A stretch of 64,000 nucleotides of DNA from Microvelia longipes (GCA_018340805.1 JACMZG010001863.1:53871906-53935905), one strand, 5' to 3'. Shown: positions 22,386 to 34,009, numbered from the stretch's first letter. Translations and numbers: made by a program. The notes: a model not told the origin generated them from the sequence alone.

Positions 22386-23035
22386 TTTTTAGTATTAATG
22401 CCTTTATCACCACTAAACATGCTACCTAATGTTATTATTGTTTATATAATATAAAAAAGTTAGTTTCAGTTTGCTTGATAACGATAAATCTTCTATAAAG
22501 AAGTTCACTCATTATTGAATCGCATGGTTCGCTTCGTTTCACTTTAGTAGCGAAACTGATTCATGAAAAATCTAAATCCTATTAAGAAAATATAAAAAGG
22601 AATATCTGTGAGCTATTGTGATTTCCATTAAATATGAAATTATTTTGTTTAAAGAATTTAGGATTATTAATATTAGAAGAATTACGAACAAAGTTTTCTT
22701 TTTTTATTTAATAAGTACGCCAGGTATCAATTTCAAACATAATCTTAAAAGAAGTCAGAGTGAAATAATGAAGAAATACTATCTCTTCACAGCAGAGTTT
22801 TGATGCTGCTGAGGACATGACAAAATCCTTCTTTCTTTAGTTTTTTCTTCAAGTGAATTATTTCTTTGATCAATTTGATCAGAAGTTTATCTGGAATTTG
22901 GATTTGGGAGAAGTAAGTAAAAAAGAAATGAGATATAAAGAATTTATATTGTTTTTCTTAGAGACATCTGATCTTTATATTATTGCTTCTAAGATGATAA
23001 AAAGTAAAATAAACAGATAATTTGTCTCCGTCATG
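22386..23035. other. no gene seen
   Basis: AT-rich. A 61-codon AT-rich frame near 22618 is not supported. Confidence 0.45.
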
Positions 23036-23039
23036 GTGT

Positions 23040-23700
23040 ACTCTAATACTTATTTATACACCAAGGAAGTAAAGAATGCTATTATTTCCATTAGGAGTTA
23101 GTTGGGTCCTAGCAAAAGTCAAAGGAACCAAAACATTTTACTTCCAAGGCAAAGCCGAATGGTTTTATGTGTTTGACTCCCGAGGCGAAACCGAAGAGGT
23201 AATTGCGAGGGGAAAATTGCATTAAACTTTCAAGGTGTATACAAGTTTTTATCTCCAGACGTTGACGTCGTTTAATTATTATTATATTCTTATTTTCATG
23301 CGTTTTGTTGAACTATGAACTAACGCCCCCTTCTAAATGTTGGGGGCGCTGCCTCCCTCATGTAAAGAAATATTACTTTTTTCATTTCTCTGAACAGCTT
23401 CTTTTGGTCTGAAACAGATTCGGGTCCCCCTTAAAATTTTTGGAGGTGCTGCCCTAAAAGAAATCAAAAATTTGTTTTATTGCTTCAAACATCTTCTTTT
23501 TCGAGCCTATAAACAAATGGTTGGGTCCCTCATAAATTTTTCTGGGTGCCGCTCCCAGGAAAGTGTAATATTACTATACCAATATAATTACAATACCGAT
23601 ATTGTCATTGATCGGTCCCCTTTTTAAATTTAGAGGGTACCTTTTCCAAAAAAAGGTTACTTGGCTCTATCCCCATTTACAGGAAACACTTTTTATTTCC
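23040..23700 (+). repeat. dispersed repeat family I with about 110-bp internal repeats
   Basis: The first part (aaggaagtaaagaatgct, aaggcaaagccgaatgg, caaggtgtatacaagttttt, tctccagacgttgac) matches 37480-37690. The second part repeats a cggtcccccttaaaattttt plus ggaggtgctgccc motif about four times (near 23320, 23400, 23518 and 23610), heavily diverged. The same second motif appears once at 37736-37770. Confidence 0.6.
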
Positions 23701-24427
23701 AGTGAAGAAAAAGTTACTTTTTACTCCCAAAGTGCTTTTACTCCCAAGTGCTTCTTTACTCCCTCTCAAAACTAATCAATAAACTTGACATTATACATCG
23801 TCTGGATATAAAATAACTTTTAAGGTTTCTAAGCGTGGTATTTAAGTTACCAAATTTAAGCATAATTTATAAAAACAATCTTAATTTATCAAGGTAAAAG
23901 CAATGTGCCAGTAAATTAAAAATACTATTTTTGATAATCCTGGATATTTTCCACCTTGTATAGAGGAGTGAGTTTTTTTTATTCATGTATAAAATTGTTA
24001 ACGATAGACACAGATTTTACTCTATCTTCTGTCATTATCACCTTTCATTGACGAAATAAAGGAAAAGAGACAATAATTAGGTATTATATATCGGGCTCTA
24101 CCCAGTGGCGGACAGAGCCAAAAAGGACCACGTAGGGTTAACCTAAAAGGGCCCAAACCTACATCTTAAGGGACTCAATGGTGAAGGGATTCCTATAACG
24201 CTTCTCAGAGGGCTTCTCTACTTTTAACTAGAGTAGCATCAATGATTATAGCTAGTTACATTTAACTTATTTATTTATTTCATATTTAATAAATTAAATC
24301 AAATGATATTATTTATCAAAATAAATTTAAGTTTATTCATGACTTTTAAAAGCGCCGTGGAGTACTTCACAATAAATAACACCAACAACCACGTCTCTCC
24401 ACTAAACATTATCTATTTAAAATAAAT

Positions 24428-24468
24428 TGACAGCGCCGGCTTTCGGCAAATAGCCATCAACAGGGCCT
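24428..24468 (-). ncRNA. decayed hammerhead motif, left arm
   Basis: The minus strand reads aggcc, ctgttga, a stem II of ggc/gcc, gaaa, then gccggcgct. The conserved A6 of ctgatga is T. It pairs in layout with the right-arm motif at 25398. Confidence 0.55.
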
Positions 24469-24752
24469 AAAACAAGCGAAAATCAAAAACTTTAAAGTAT
24501 ACAAAATAAAAAGGTTACAGAATGAATAATCAAATCCACAGACAAAAATAAATAGTAAAAATTAACAAAATAAAATGTCGAAAAAAATTACTGGTGAGAT
24601 GTAGAAGGGAGGATAATACCATATAATACATGGCCATATAATACCCGCATGTTGATAAGCTTATAGTGAAGAAACGTTAGCGAAAGTTATTAGGTCATAT
24701 TTATTCTCAGGATTTTCAGCAGAGAGCTGAAACTACCAGGATAAAATGGTGT

Positions 24753-25171
24753 TTGATACCGTATGTTGGACCTATTCCTGACAAAGTTTCGATCTGTATT
24801 AAGAAAGCTGGTGTTCGTACTGCTTTTCGCGCTGACTGTACTTTGAGGTAAGAGTTATCTCGACCTAAGGATTTGGTTGACCCTATCGACAAAAGCGGAG
24901 TATACGTAATCAATTGCGGTTAGGAAGGCTGTAATAAGCGTTTTTAGGCCAAATAAGTCGCGATTTCTTGACTCGTTTTCGTGAGCATTTACGGGGCCCC
25001 TCTAAATTGTATACTCATACAGCTAAAGAAACCCACGGAAAAGAGGGAAACAAGGTCGGTTTTCTTCATTTTGAGAATAAAGGTGCCAAAATTAATTCTT
25101 TAGAGAATTTAGAAATTAAAGTGCCCTCAAAGATTGTCTTAGTGATAAGACTGACGGTGCAGGATCAGTGA
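24753..25171 (+). pseudogene. GIY-YIG endonuclease domain of a Penelope-like element, decayed
   Basis: From 24753 one frame reads LIPYVGPIPDKVSICIKKAG, then VRTAFRADCTLR, a stop (24849-24851), ELSRPKDLVDPIDKSGVYVI, then NCG. GVY-I-NCG is the GIY half of the GIY-YIG signature. Two further stops and a frameshift follow. From about 24947 the next frame reads GQISRDFLTRFREHLRGPSK. The GQ.SR.F..RFREH block is the expected YIG-distal helix. It then runs on to FLHFENKGAKINSLENLEI and ends at 25171. Residues 1-45 of this stretch resemble the linker that precedes the nuclease domain in these elements. Not functional. Confidence 0.8.
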
Positions 25172-25397
25172 TTATCCAAGCCCTGATCACTACTACCCGC
25201 CCTTAACCAGTCCGCAACCAGTCACTGGACGAGATCCTCTCTTCTACATCTCACCGGTAATTTTTTGTTTTATTTTTTCGACTTGTTACTTTTTATTTTG
25301 TTAATTTTTTCTACTTATTTTTTATCTGAGAGTTTTAGTTTTTATTCTGTAACCTTTTTATGTGAATACTTTCAAGTTTATGATTTTCGCTTGTTTT

Positions 25398-25438
25398 AGG
25401 CACTGCTGATGGCAATTTGCCGAAAGCCGGCTCTGTCA
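25398..25438 (+). ncRNA. decayed hammerhead motif, right arm
   Basis: Aggca, ctgctga (A6 changed to C), stem II tggcaa/ttgcc, gaaa, then the palindrome agccggct formed with the last A, C at the cleavage position, and tgtc, which can pair with ggca for stem I. The layout matches the motif at 56086, which keeps the intact ctgatga. Confidence 0.6.
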
Positions 25439-25913
25439 ATTTATTTTAAATAGATAATGTTTAGTGGAGAGACGTGGTTATTGGTGTTATTTATTAAAGT
25501 TTATTAATTTATATGAAAATTTTATTAAACTATTTTATATTTAATCTTTATGGCCCTTTTGTTCTGCTCTAGGTATGTTCAACTATGTTAAGGGCCTCTT
25601 GAGGTCTTAGTCTTCCTTTTGGACATTAAAAGGCCCAAGTATAATTAAGGGGGGCCTTGAAGAACCTAAAATTAGGTAAAAAAATAGGAATATTTTAAAA
25701 TACTTTAAAAACATTTGTCTCTAAGAGTTCTTTAGCCCTTACCTTAGAGTCTTGGGCCCCTTTGACTCTTGTATTATGAATATATCAAATATAAAATTGA
25801 TTTTATTTTTTTAATTTTCGTTGTTTTTTCTTTATTTTTATTATTTGGGGTAGGGGTAGTCTTTATGAAGGGCTGCCGCCCTTCTTAAAGGCTAGTCCGC
25901 CCCTGGCTCTACC

Positions 25914-27160
25914 TAATAAGAATCAGATTTGTAAAGATGGAATGAGATGGAATAGAAAGGTTTTAATAGGGAATAGATTTGACTAAGACCGTGACTTTTT
26001 GGTTGGTACCATTATAAGAAGTCTTTAACTAAGACCCAATATTATCTTATCAGACCATAGTGTGGCAACTCCTATAAGTTTAAACCTATTTGTCAAACTA
26101 AATCGAATGAAGGGTGGGTTAGAATTGCCTCTTACTTTGATTAATGACACCTTTGTAATAAAACAGAAGAAACTTTAGGTGAATAAAAACTCTAGTTCAA
26201 CAATTTTTAACTATATTTTATACTACCTGCCACAAAACCTAACCTACATACCGTATAAACTAAACTCAAAAATAAATACTTGCCCATGTATTTATAACTT
26301 AGTATAACATACTACAGCAAATATTATATAAACTTTATTAAATAATTTAATACAAATTTATTAGTAACTTATATAATGTTTATACTTTAATTATAGTTGA
26401 AATTACCTTAAAGGTAAAGTATAGCTATAATAGCTAAACAAATCAATATTATAATATATTGTAATTATCTATATTATGTCTGCTTTTGGGGCCGTGATCG
26501 TTTATGCCCTCAATTTCGTCACCAGAGGTCCAGACTTCGTAGCCCGAGAAATCTATTTATTTATATTTAATCAATATTAAAGTAATATGATAATGCACAC
26601 TATATAATACTATATTCTCTACAATTTGATTACGTATAGATAAATAATTATTTACTATGTTTAGTTCTATGCTTTTGCTTTTAGCTTCCAATCAATCACT
26701 AATGATTAAATATTCAATTATTTTAATGCTCTACTTGGACACTGATTCAATTAGGTCTTGACGAGTTATTGGGGATAAGACTTTTGCAATATTAATTCAT
26801 TATGTAGAATATTAATCATATAAAGCTCTATAACACAAACTATGTTAATGATGATGTTTGAAGATCTGATACATTTATTCCAAGAATTGTTTATTTAATA
26901 GAAGAGCATATGTGAGCCTCTGTGGGTCTTTAGGGTAAGAGAGGTACTAAGCATTAAGGTAATAAAAATGATTATACTTAGGAGTAATAAAACTTAAAAT
27001 ACTTATTCATCATATACAGGGATACGCATGTACAAAATTAAAACTTACTCGGGTAATTATTTATTTTTAACGGGTTTTTTAAAAAACGTATACGACATAC
27101 GAAAACGTTTTTTGTAATAATAATGTAGTTGAGTTCTGAGTCGGTTCAAATGTATCCTAT
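25914..27160. other. no gene seen
   Basis: AT-rich. There is a short GC-richer patch at 26480-26550 (ggggccgtgatcgtttatgc) with no match or frame that I can support. Confidence 0.45.
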
Positions 27161-27164
27161 AATA

Positions 27165-27828
27165 CAGGATTACGCAAAGTGTGATTCGCGGACCCCTGGG
27201 GGACCGTGGAACGATTTTAGAGGGTCTGCGACAAAATATTTTAACACAAATTTACACATTAATTCTGAGTGTTAGTAAATACATGAATATTTTGGTGAGT
27301 CTATGAATCATGAAGTTATCAACCCAGATTTAACTGGTAAATAGAAACATTCATTTCTTGTTGTTAGTAAGGTGACTTAAAAAATTGGCGTCCAAATATT
27401 AATTAAAAAGATTGTATTTATTGAAAATATGATTTAAGACGATTCTCCTACATATTTAGTATTGAATCAGACAAAATTAAGGTTATAAGAGAAACTGATT
27501 TTTGTTCAAGTGATTGAAATTTTTCAGGGAACAATAAAAGTAACTATTAATTTATTGTTCTTTTATCCAGTTTATTAAAGCGATTTGATTATAAACTGTC
27601 GATGAACTAACAAACTAATAATAAATACAATTGTTTTTGAACCTCTTTTATGTTTAAAATAAAATTATAAATTTATAAAAAACAGAAAGTTTAGCGATAA
27701 GTACAAGTTATGGAATTTGATAGTTTGGGAGGGGGGGGGGGTAACGAGAAGAACAAGAGTCTGCCAAGTACCAATCATATACAATGGGGTCCGCGAGGCT
27801 TATGAAGTTTGCTTATCCCTGAATACAC
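27165..27828. mobile_element. probable hAT-like non-autonomous element
   Basis: The left end is caggattacgcaaagtgtga then ttcgcggacccctgggggac. The right end (27786-27828) is the rough complement of caggg-ataagcaaacttcata then agcctcgcggacccc. The subterminal gcggacccctgggggaccg palindrome is typical of hAT-like MITEs. I could not match an 8-bp target duplication (ctataata against aatacaca), so either an end is wrong or the flanks have changed. An 11-bp G run lies at 27731. Confidence 0.5.
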
Positions 27829-27839
27829 ATTGTATTATT

Positions 27840-28010
27840 ATATTCATTGGATACGCGTAAAATGATCAATCAAATGTCATATTTGATAAAAATTGAACTA
27901 ATGCTGTAAAGACATGAGACTTAGTACATTTGTTGACCTTATATAGTACTACATGTGTGCCAAAATTCTCATGTGTTTATATGATTAGCTATTTTTTGAC
28001 TTATTTATGA
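27840..28010 (-). mobile_element. family F leader fragment
   Basis: Gataaaaattgaactaatgc then tgtaaagacatgagacttag matches the F leader at 2355-2400 and 10735-10780. It is followed by the actacatgtgtgccaaaatt block also seen at 11091. Confidence 0.55.
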
Positions 28011-28044
28011 TAGTATTTAACGCCATTGAAGTATAATTTTCTAG

Positions 28045-28150
28045 AGAGTAGAGTAAGTAAGTAAGTAAGCCTTTTTATGCCATTTTGGCAATTCGGCATT
28101 TGCCGAGGCGTCCATCTAGATTCCCTGAGGTTAGGCAGGTTATAAGACTT
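28045..28150. mobile_element. possible SINE/LINE tail
   Basis: A (gtaa)4 microsatellite is followed by gcctttttatgccattttgg and a GC-richer gccgaggcgtccatctagat segment. This resembles the tail part of the tRNA-like repeat at 56265 only loosely. Confidence 0.3.
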
Positions 28151-29866
28151 TTTTAAGTTTATTAAATTATTATTTAGACAGTAGAACTAGATCTAAAAAG
28201 TATCATTAGTACACACTGTCTTTAGAAGACCTGAAACGGATTATCAAGAGAAAATCCCAGTTATCGATATTTAGTGCAAACAATAATTTCCCACAAACGT
28301 ACAGTATAAATAAGGAAAAGTATAAAAAGGAATGATTATGTCTTTAGAGCAAATGAAAGACTTGTTATTTAGTATAATTCTTGCTTAGTCGTGTATAATG
28401 TCTTACAACGATACTTAACTACCTTTTGTTCTATTTTGTATCTGTAAGATAATAGATTTATACCTTAACGCTACTTTTATCTGTCTCTAAGGAAGATAAC
28501 CATTTTAAAACTTTAAATCTAAACATATTTCTCTAAAATCCTCCATATAACTCATATTATAAATCCTACACATAAACCAAAGGGAATTGAATCGATTTGT
28601 AAAAGTATTAACATCTTGAATACATATGTCAGTCTATTATCTGCTTCTGACTTGCTTTTATTTTTGTATTAATAACCATTTGAATTGCTTCCTTTTATTT
28701 AATTTTGTATATAGGGTATTATTACTATTTTTTTTTTAATTTATATAAAACAATTGTTTCAATTTGACTTATCATGTTAATTGAAATTTCAAATACGACT
28801 TTAATCAGATTTGTCGTATTAAAGTATATGTATTCATTTTGTAGTTATATAACTAAGTTTGTAGCGAGTTTTGAATAAAAAAAATACTAAATACTTTTTA
28901 AAAATACTAAAATTTATTAATAAACTTAACAAGTTGTTACATTGTAATATCAAGAACAAATACAACGTGTTTGTGTTTAACCAAAGTACTTACATTTATA
29001 TCTTATACTAGTTGAGGGGATAGATCTTATTATACTAGTTGAGGGGATAGATCTTAAGATACTAGATCAGCATTACATCAGATTATAACTAGTTTTCGAG
29101 GAAATATTATGTGTTTCTTTTAACAGATTTGTATGGATACGTGTATAAAACATTATATACAAGAAAGGCGTATAAAAATATTATTTATGCGTAAATTTTG
29201 TATTAAAAATATTTCATTTGGAGAAATATGTATAAAATGTTTTTACATTTTAAACATATTTCTTCTTTTATTCATTATGATTTTTCTTTTCTTCTTTTAT
29301 ACATATTTTCTCTTTATATATTCAACACCCGCGTAAGGAATGAGCTTTTTTCTATTTTTTAAAATGTTGTTTAATATCTGCTTGTTTCTACTTTATTAGT
29401 TTTTGACATTTAAAGCAAAAAAAATAGTTTTGTCTGACGTATTAATATAATGAGAGTTTAAGGCAACCAAGTACAAAACCAAACAAAAATACAAATATAA
29501 TAATATAAAGTTTAAGTATAAAAATAAAGACCTGGAAAAGAAAAAAGGAAGAGATTGAAGTACACCTACAAAATGAAAAATCAAGAATGAATTAAACACA
29601 AGAATAAAAAGAAAGAGTTGTCCGCCATGTTAAATTTAAATTTTAAATAGACCGAACTATAAACATTTTTTGTTTAGTATTCTGTGCGTTTAATATTACT
29701 TTGTATATTTATTTAGAAGTGTTAACACAATATGTGAAATAATAACAACATTATGTTGCTAAAACGACGACCAGCAACATAGACTTAAAAAGGAAGAGTG
29801 AAATATTTGAATTTTTATATATTTTATTGCTTTGTGAGAATGTTTTTAATGAGTTCAATTAAATAC
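28151..29866. other. no gene; one 25-bp duplication
   Basis: Atactagttgaggggataga plus tctta occurs twice at about 29006-29060. Otherwise AT-rich, with AT-biased frames that carry no domain. Confidence 0.5.
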
Positions 29867-30650
29867 AAAGAAGATGGATGAGATGAAGCCGAAACTGTAT
29901 TTGCCACTAACTTATTTAAAAATTTACATAAGAACAGAAAATTAAATATCTTGAATACTGTAAATATTTGGTTTGACCACTTTAAAAAAAAGTGGCCATT
30001 TTTTTTTTTTTTTTAAATTTCAATCCTTCCTCCATATCGGTAATAAATAAATTAGGTATAAACCATTTGAAATTTAATACATGATGTATAATAATTTTAA
30101 ATATTTTACGTATATTTTATGCGCTTTAAAACACGTAAAATACACTATTCGTTCTGTATTAAGAAAGCTGGTGTTCGTACTGCTTTTCGCGCTGACTGTA
30201 CTTTGAGGTAAGAGTTATCTCGACCTAAGGATTTGGTTGACCCTATCGACAAAAGCGGAGTATACGTAATCAATTGCGGTTAGGAAGGCTGTAATAAGCG
30301 TTTTTAGGCCAAATAAGTCGCGATTTCTTGACTCGTTTTCGTGAGCATTTACGGGAGCATTTAAAGAAGATGGATGAGATGAAGCCGAAACTGTATTTGC
30401 CACTAACTTATTTAAAAATTTACATAAGAACAGAAAATTAAATATCTTGAATACTGTAAATATTTGGTTTGACCACTTTAAAAAAAAAGTGGCCATTTTT
30501 TTTTTTTTTTTAAATTTCAATCCTTCCTCCATATCGGTAATAAATATAAATTAGGTAAAACCATTTGAAATTTAATACATGATGTATAATAATTTTAAAT
30601 ATTTTACGTATATTTTATGCGCTTTAAAACACGTAAAATACACTATTCGT
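29867..30650. repeat. 286-bp duplication flanking a copied 203-bp filler
   Basis: Copy 1 is 29867-30152 and copy 2 is 30363-30650. They begin aaagaagatggatgagatga and end acactattcgt, and differ only by a few indels (a T-run length, ataaat versus atataaat, one ta). Between them, 30153-30355 is identical base for base to 24793-24995, the decayed GIY-YIG segment in the hAT element. It is followed by agcattt, echoing the end of the filler. This is not a normal transposon insertion. Confidence 0.9.
30153..30355 (+). pseudogene. exact 203-bp copy of GIY-YIG relic
   Basis: An ungapped match to 24793-24995, including the stops and the frameshift of that copy. It therefore derives from that locus, or from a very recent shared source, after decay. 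It has no element ends or target duplication of its own. It encodes only part of the domain (CIKKAGVRTAFRADCTLR to FREHL). Confidence 0.85.
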
Positions 30651-31180
30651 AGAAGTCATATAACCCTATTTGTTAAGTAAGACTGTACAATAATGATTTA
30701 CGAGTTTTTTGACTAAAAGTTTTCATGTAGCAATATTAAATTCAAAAAGTTTATTGTTGTTTTGTAAATTATGAATATTATCAACCTTTATTGATTGTGA
30801 TGACTTTTCAATCTAAACTTTTAATATTTATGGATGTTGTTGTTAAACTTCGCTAAATCAACTCAGATCTAAATTACCTTTCTAATCAAAGTAAGATAAT
30901 AAAAAATCTTTATTGCACTACTTATTTATTGACTTTAGAAAAATATTTTAAAATGTTTTTTAAGTCGTTAATAACTCACGACAGGATATTATATCATAGA
31001 GGAAAAAATATCGATAGTGGGTAGGGTTATCATTTTTGTTTGGATATAGTGCTCCTTCCCTCTTTTATTTTCATTACGTTTTCCTGTCCCTGTAAAAATT
31101 CATTATTTATGTCGTTATTCGAAATTTATTACTTTATTTATTCGTTATTAGTAATAAGTACTTATTAAGCTAATATAGTT
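30651..31180. other. no gene seen
   Basis: AT-rich, without recognised repeats. Confidence 0.4.
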
Positions 31181-31344
31181 CGACACACAGCTAAAATCAG
31201 TTGACCGCGTGGGAGAATAATGGGAGGGATCCAATTAAGTTAGTCCTTGATGTCAAACTACGCCCTCAATTTCAAATCAGGCCAACTTTACTGGTTTATG
31301 AACACCGTTTTCCCGCGCTGTCAACTGATTTTAGCCGTGTGTCG
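31181..31344. mobile_element. 164-bp MITE (family H), copy 2
   Basis: It begins cgacacacagctaaaatcag and ends with its complement (ctgattttagccgtgtgtcg). The interior gttagtccttgatgtcaaac and acgccctcaatttcaaatca match copy 3 at 58080 closely. Confidence 0.85.
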
Positions 31345-31384
31345 TACAATTAGAGTTTATAAGGAGATTCAATTGGAGAGTTCG

Positions 31385-31460
31385 AAGCAGGGAGGATGAG
31401 CATAGCGAATACAATTTGATAAGGATAAGTTCCAAGGTTCCCCTACCCGTTTTTTTTTTC
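31385..31460 (+). mobile_element. family F 3' fragment
   Basis: Gggaggatgagcatagcgaa then tttgataaggataagttcca and ggttcccctacccgttttt. Confidence 0.6.
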
Positions 31461-31779
31461 AAGGATTCTTGATCTAATAATCTCAAACACGGAAAAAATA
31501 ATAATACGTAAAATAAATACCATACGCAATATTGAAAACACAAATTCGGCTCTACATAAACATAATCTGTAAACATACATAATCTATATAACCTACATAT
31601 AAACATAATCTATCGATAGGAAGGATGTCGTAGTATGAGAAGCCGAGATAGTAGCGGTGAGCTTGACGATAGCTTTTTGGCGTATTTGTTTTGAAAAAAG
31701 AATCTAATGAGATAGATGTTATGGCAGTAGTGGGATCTGGGATTTGGCCAAAATTCCTTTTCGGGGATCCCTGATATCC

Positions 31780-31965
31780 ATAATTTTTGTTGGATCATAA
31801 AAGTTAAACAGCATCGAGAGTGGTCAATGCCTGACCACGATGGGTGCGACAGCTAGGGATGAAACGGATGTATTTACTATACATAAGACGTATTACATTA
31901 TAAATATGAGCGTAACGAATCCGACGTGATGAGTAAATGTTCCGAGATACCTCGTACCCGATTTT
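31780..31965 (+). mobile_element. 5S-like family F copy
   Basis: The core at 31788-31850 reads ttggatcataaaagttaaac, agcatcgagagtggtcaatg, cctga..., ...tgggtgcgac. It is 5S-like, with a small insertion between the intermediate element and box C. The 3' part retains atgagcgtaacgaatccgac, gtgatgag and gttccgagatacctcgtacc. The middle gcgaagcgag segment is deleted. Confidence 0.65.
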
Positions 31966-33239
31966 TTTTCAAATTACAAAAATTACTGCTGTAATTTTTT
32001 TTTATTCTTTAAATGAATCAGCCAACAACTGTAAATTTAATTAGATTATCTTTCCCTACCACTGCGTCTGTTTTATAAATATAATGCTAATGAGGTGTAA
32101 CATAGTTGTTTTGGAATCTTATTAAAACGTTATTAGTTATAATAAACATGATTCCTCATCTCCCCGCAGTGAGACTGGCTTCATAACGAGCTTGGTAACT
32201 GGGAATATAACCATTTTAATAGCACAACATCCAAAGACTCGAGTAAAGGAAGCTTTAGTAATTTTTACTGGTAATATTACCTGATGTTGCAAAAATAACA
32301 TAAACATAAGAATATTTTTTTAACTTGAAGACTAATTGTAAGCAAGATAAATTATCGAACTTCATAAAGTCATGCTTCATACGTATTTTAATTTTTTACC
32401 GTATAAAACTTAATTTTATGTGAAAGAAAAAATACATATTTTTTATCAATCTTTACATGTTTAGTATTTCTTTTTTAGTTATAGATCGACATTTATATTT
32501 TTTTTCTTGGAGTTTTTATTTATTAATATAAGATTAAAAAATAAGATTCAACAAGATAGTCGTAAAAGAGGTTGAGATAGGAAGTGAAATTAGGCGAAAA
32601 CGTTTGAGAAAATAGGCAGAAAAAAGGCTGTAGAGAAAGCAAGCAGATAAAGGTAGGCAGATTAGATGAAGAAAATTTAGGCGGAAAATTTTGTAAGCCT
32701 TGGTTGCGAGATACATATTTTTTATCTTTTATTATTATCTGTCTTATATTGTAAGAATAATGTAAATTTTTAAGGAAGAATTTTTAATTACATCTTTAGA
32801 ATTCTTTATAAAGTATTTTATTGCCTTTATGAATTAAGTTCGTTTATTAATATTTTCCCCTGTTTAAGTTTACTTTTAAATTTTTTTTCTAAAATATACT
32901 TTGAACTTAATTAAATGTCTCAGTGTTTACAAAGCGTAGGATTGCTTCGTAGCAACTAAGTGACAACTTTATCTTTATATCTTTTTTTGATTTTCAAAAA
33001 TTTGGGTCATCATCGAAATTTAAAAAAAGATTATATAGTAAAGTATTATAACGATATAAACATTGTACTAAAGGCATCTCAATTATTTAGACATTTCAAA
33101 CCGTTGGTATTTAGTTGGCTGAAATCCCTATAGAATTTAGTACATGGAAATATCTACCAACATTAAGTTATATTGTGGAAATCGGTTGGTCCCAAGGGAC
33201 TTGTTTTAGAAACAATTATAACGAAAACAAATCATCTGA
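31966..33239. other. no gene seen
   Basis: AT-rich, without clear repeats. The short minus frames are lysine/leucine-rich and unsupported. Confidence 0.45.
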
Positions 33240-33250
33240 AAATAAACATT

Positions 33251-33304
33251 GTCACCAGCCGAGGCAACACTTTAATTGAGTAACATTGTTGCCTCGCCTG
33301 GTAA
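33251..33304. repeat. hairpin, about 16-bp arms
   Basis: ccagccgaggcaaca and tgttgcctcgcctgg face each other with one bulge around a 16-bp loop. Confidence 0.65.
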
Positions 33305-33360
33305 TGATGGCAAAACTGGTCCAGCTAGTTCTTAAATTTATGTTTCAATATGCATTAAAT

Positions 33361-33929
33361 AGTAGTAGTAGTAGTAATATGGGGGAGTAGTAGTAACTAC
33401 CAAACAAGTAGACCACTTTGTTGGGCCCTGTTTGCCAGCTTCCTAAGATAGTGTTCTACTCCTTTTAATTTTAAGTGTAGGTATATTTCATCTAATCTAG
33501 ACAAAAGAGCCGTGAATTTCTGTGGTTCCTCTCATGCTTTTACAAGCAACCATACATATTTTCACTGACTCTTATAGTAATGTAAAAACTTGGAACAAGT
33601 GCCCTCTCTGTTAAACCAAACTTTAAACTACAAGGCAGACATACTATAGTATTATAATGAATCTACAATGAGGGCCTTTAATTTTGCCTATACCCAGTTC
33701 CATTTATGGTAAGGGATCTTTAACGAATACCTGACAACGCACCGTGGCTCGAGACCACTGGCTCTACGTCCCTTCTGAAGGACGTGGTACGCAGAATTTG
33801 TATCCCTCTCAATAAAGTCCTAGAGGCCCGTGCTGGAATTGAATCCATGACTAAATAAACTCGAAAGTTTAAAGTCCACTTATTCTGTGTATTGGCTGCA
33901 TACCTTAACCGCTACACCACGGGTGACTC
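33361..33929 (-). mobile_element. tRNA-like SINE, longest copy
   Basis: On the minus strand it runs from agagtcacccgtggtgtagc to a tail of (act)n (about 33361-33380). The A-box-like tggtgtagcgg is intact and the B box has decayed to ggattcaattcc. The A-to-B distance is again about 70 bp. At 569 bp it is long for a SINE. The body could be a LINE-derived 3' part, but no coding frame shows. Copies: 2460-2693 and 18577-19090. Confidence 0.8.
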
Positions 33930-34009
33930 TATATGCGTTATAATTTAAACCTCATTAAATTTAAAATACTCGATCAACCAAAAGTTTTCCATTCCCCTTT
34001 TAAATTTTA

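Larger units (their letters stand above)
24371..25496 (+). mobile_element. Penelope-like relic with inverted termini, nested in hAT
   Basis: The left arm 24371-24614 and right arm 25232-25496 are reverse complements of about 240-260 bp. Both contain a ccggtgagatgtagaag-type block next to the coding part, an A/T-rich stretch, a hammerhead-like motif and an agataatgtttagtggagag outer end. The decayed GIY-YIG coding segment lies between them on the + strand. Penelope-like elements are known to carry terminal repeats in direct or inverted orientation and a C-terminal GIY-YIG endonuclease. The reverse transcriptase part is missing, so this is a 5'-truncated copy. Confidence 0.8.
24095..25913. mobile_element. 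non-autonomous hAT-type element with 8-bp target duplication
   Basis: The element spans 24103-25905. It starts cagtggcggacagagcc and ends ggctagtccgcccctg, complement caggggcggactagcc. Identical 8-bp copies of gctctacc flank it (24095-24102 and 25906-25913). The 8-bp duplication and CAG..CTG ends fit the hAT superfamily. No transposase frame is present. Arm sequences near both ends share gggcccaa-type and proline-codon-like blocks, but no ORF. The middle holds a nested Penelope-like relic (24371-25496). Confidence 0.85.

Noticed and set aside
24716..24913. 65-codon minus-strand frame
   Set aside because: Antisense shadow of the GIY-YIG relic, which reads on the + strand.
27165..27828. An 8-bp target duplication for the second hAT-like element
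   Set aside because: Flanking octamers ctataata and aatacaca do not match, so I report the element without one.
30215..30532. 105-codon minus-strand frame
   Set aside because: It crosses the junction of the copied filler and the duplicated flank, and includes a poly-A/T tract. An accident of the rearrangement.
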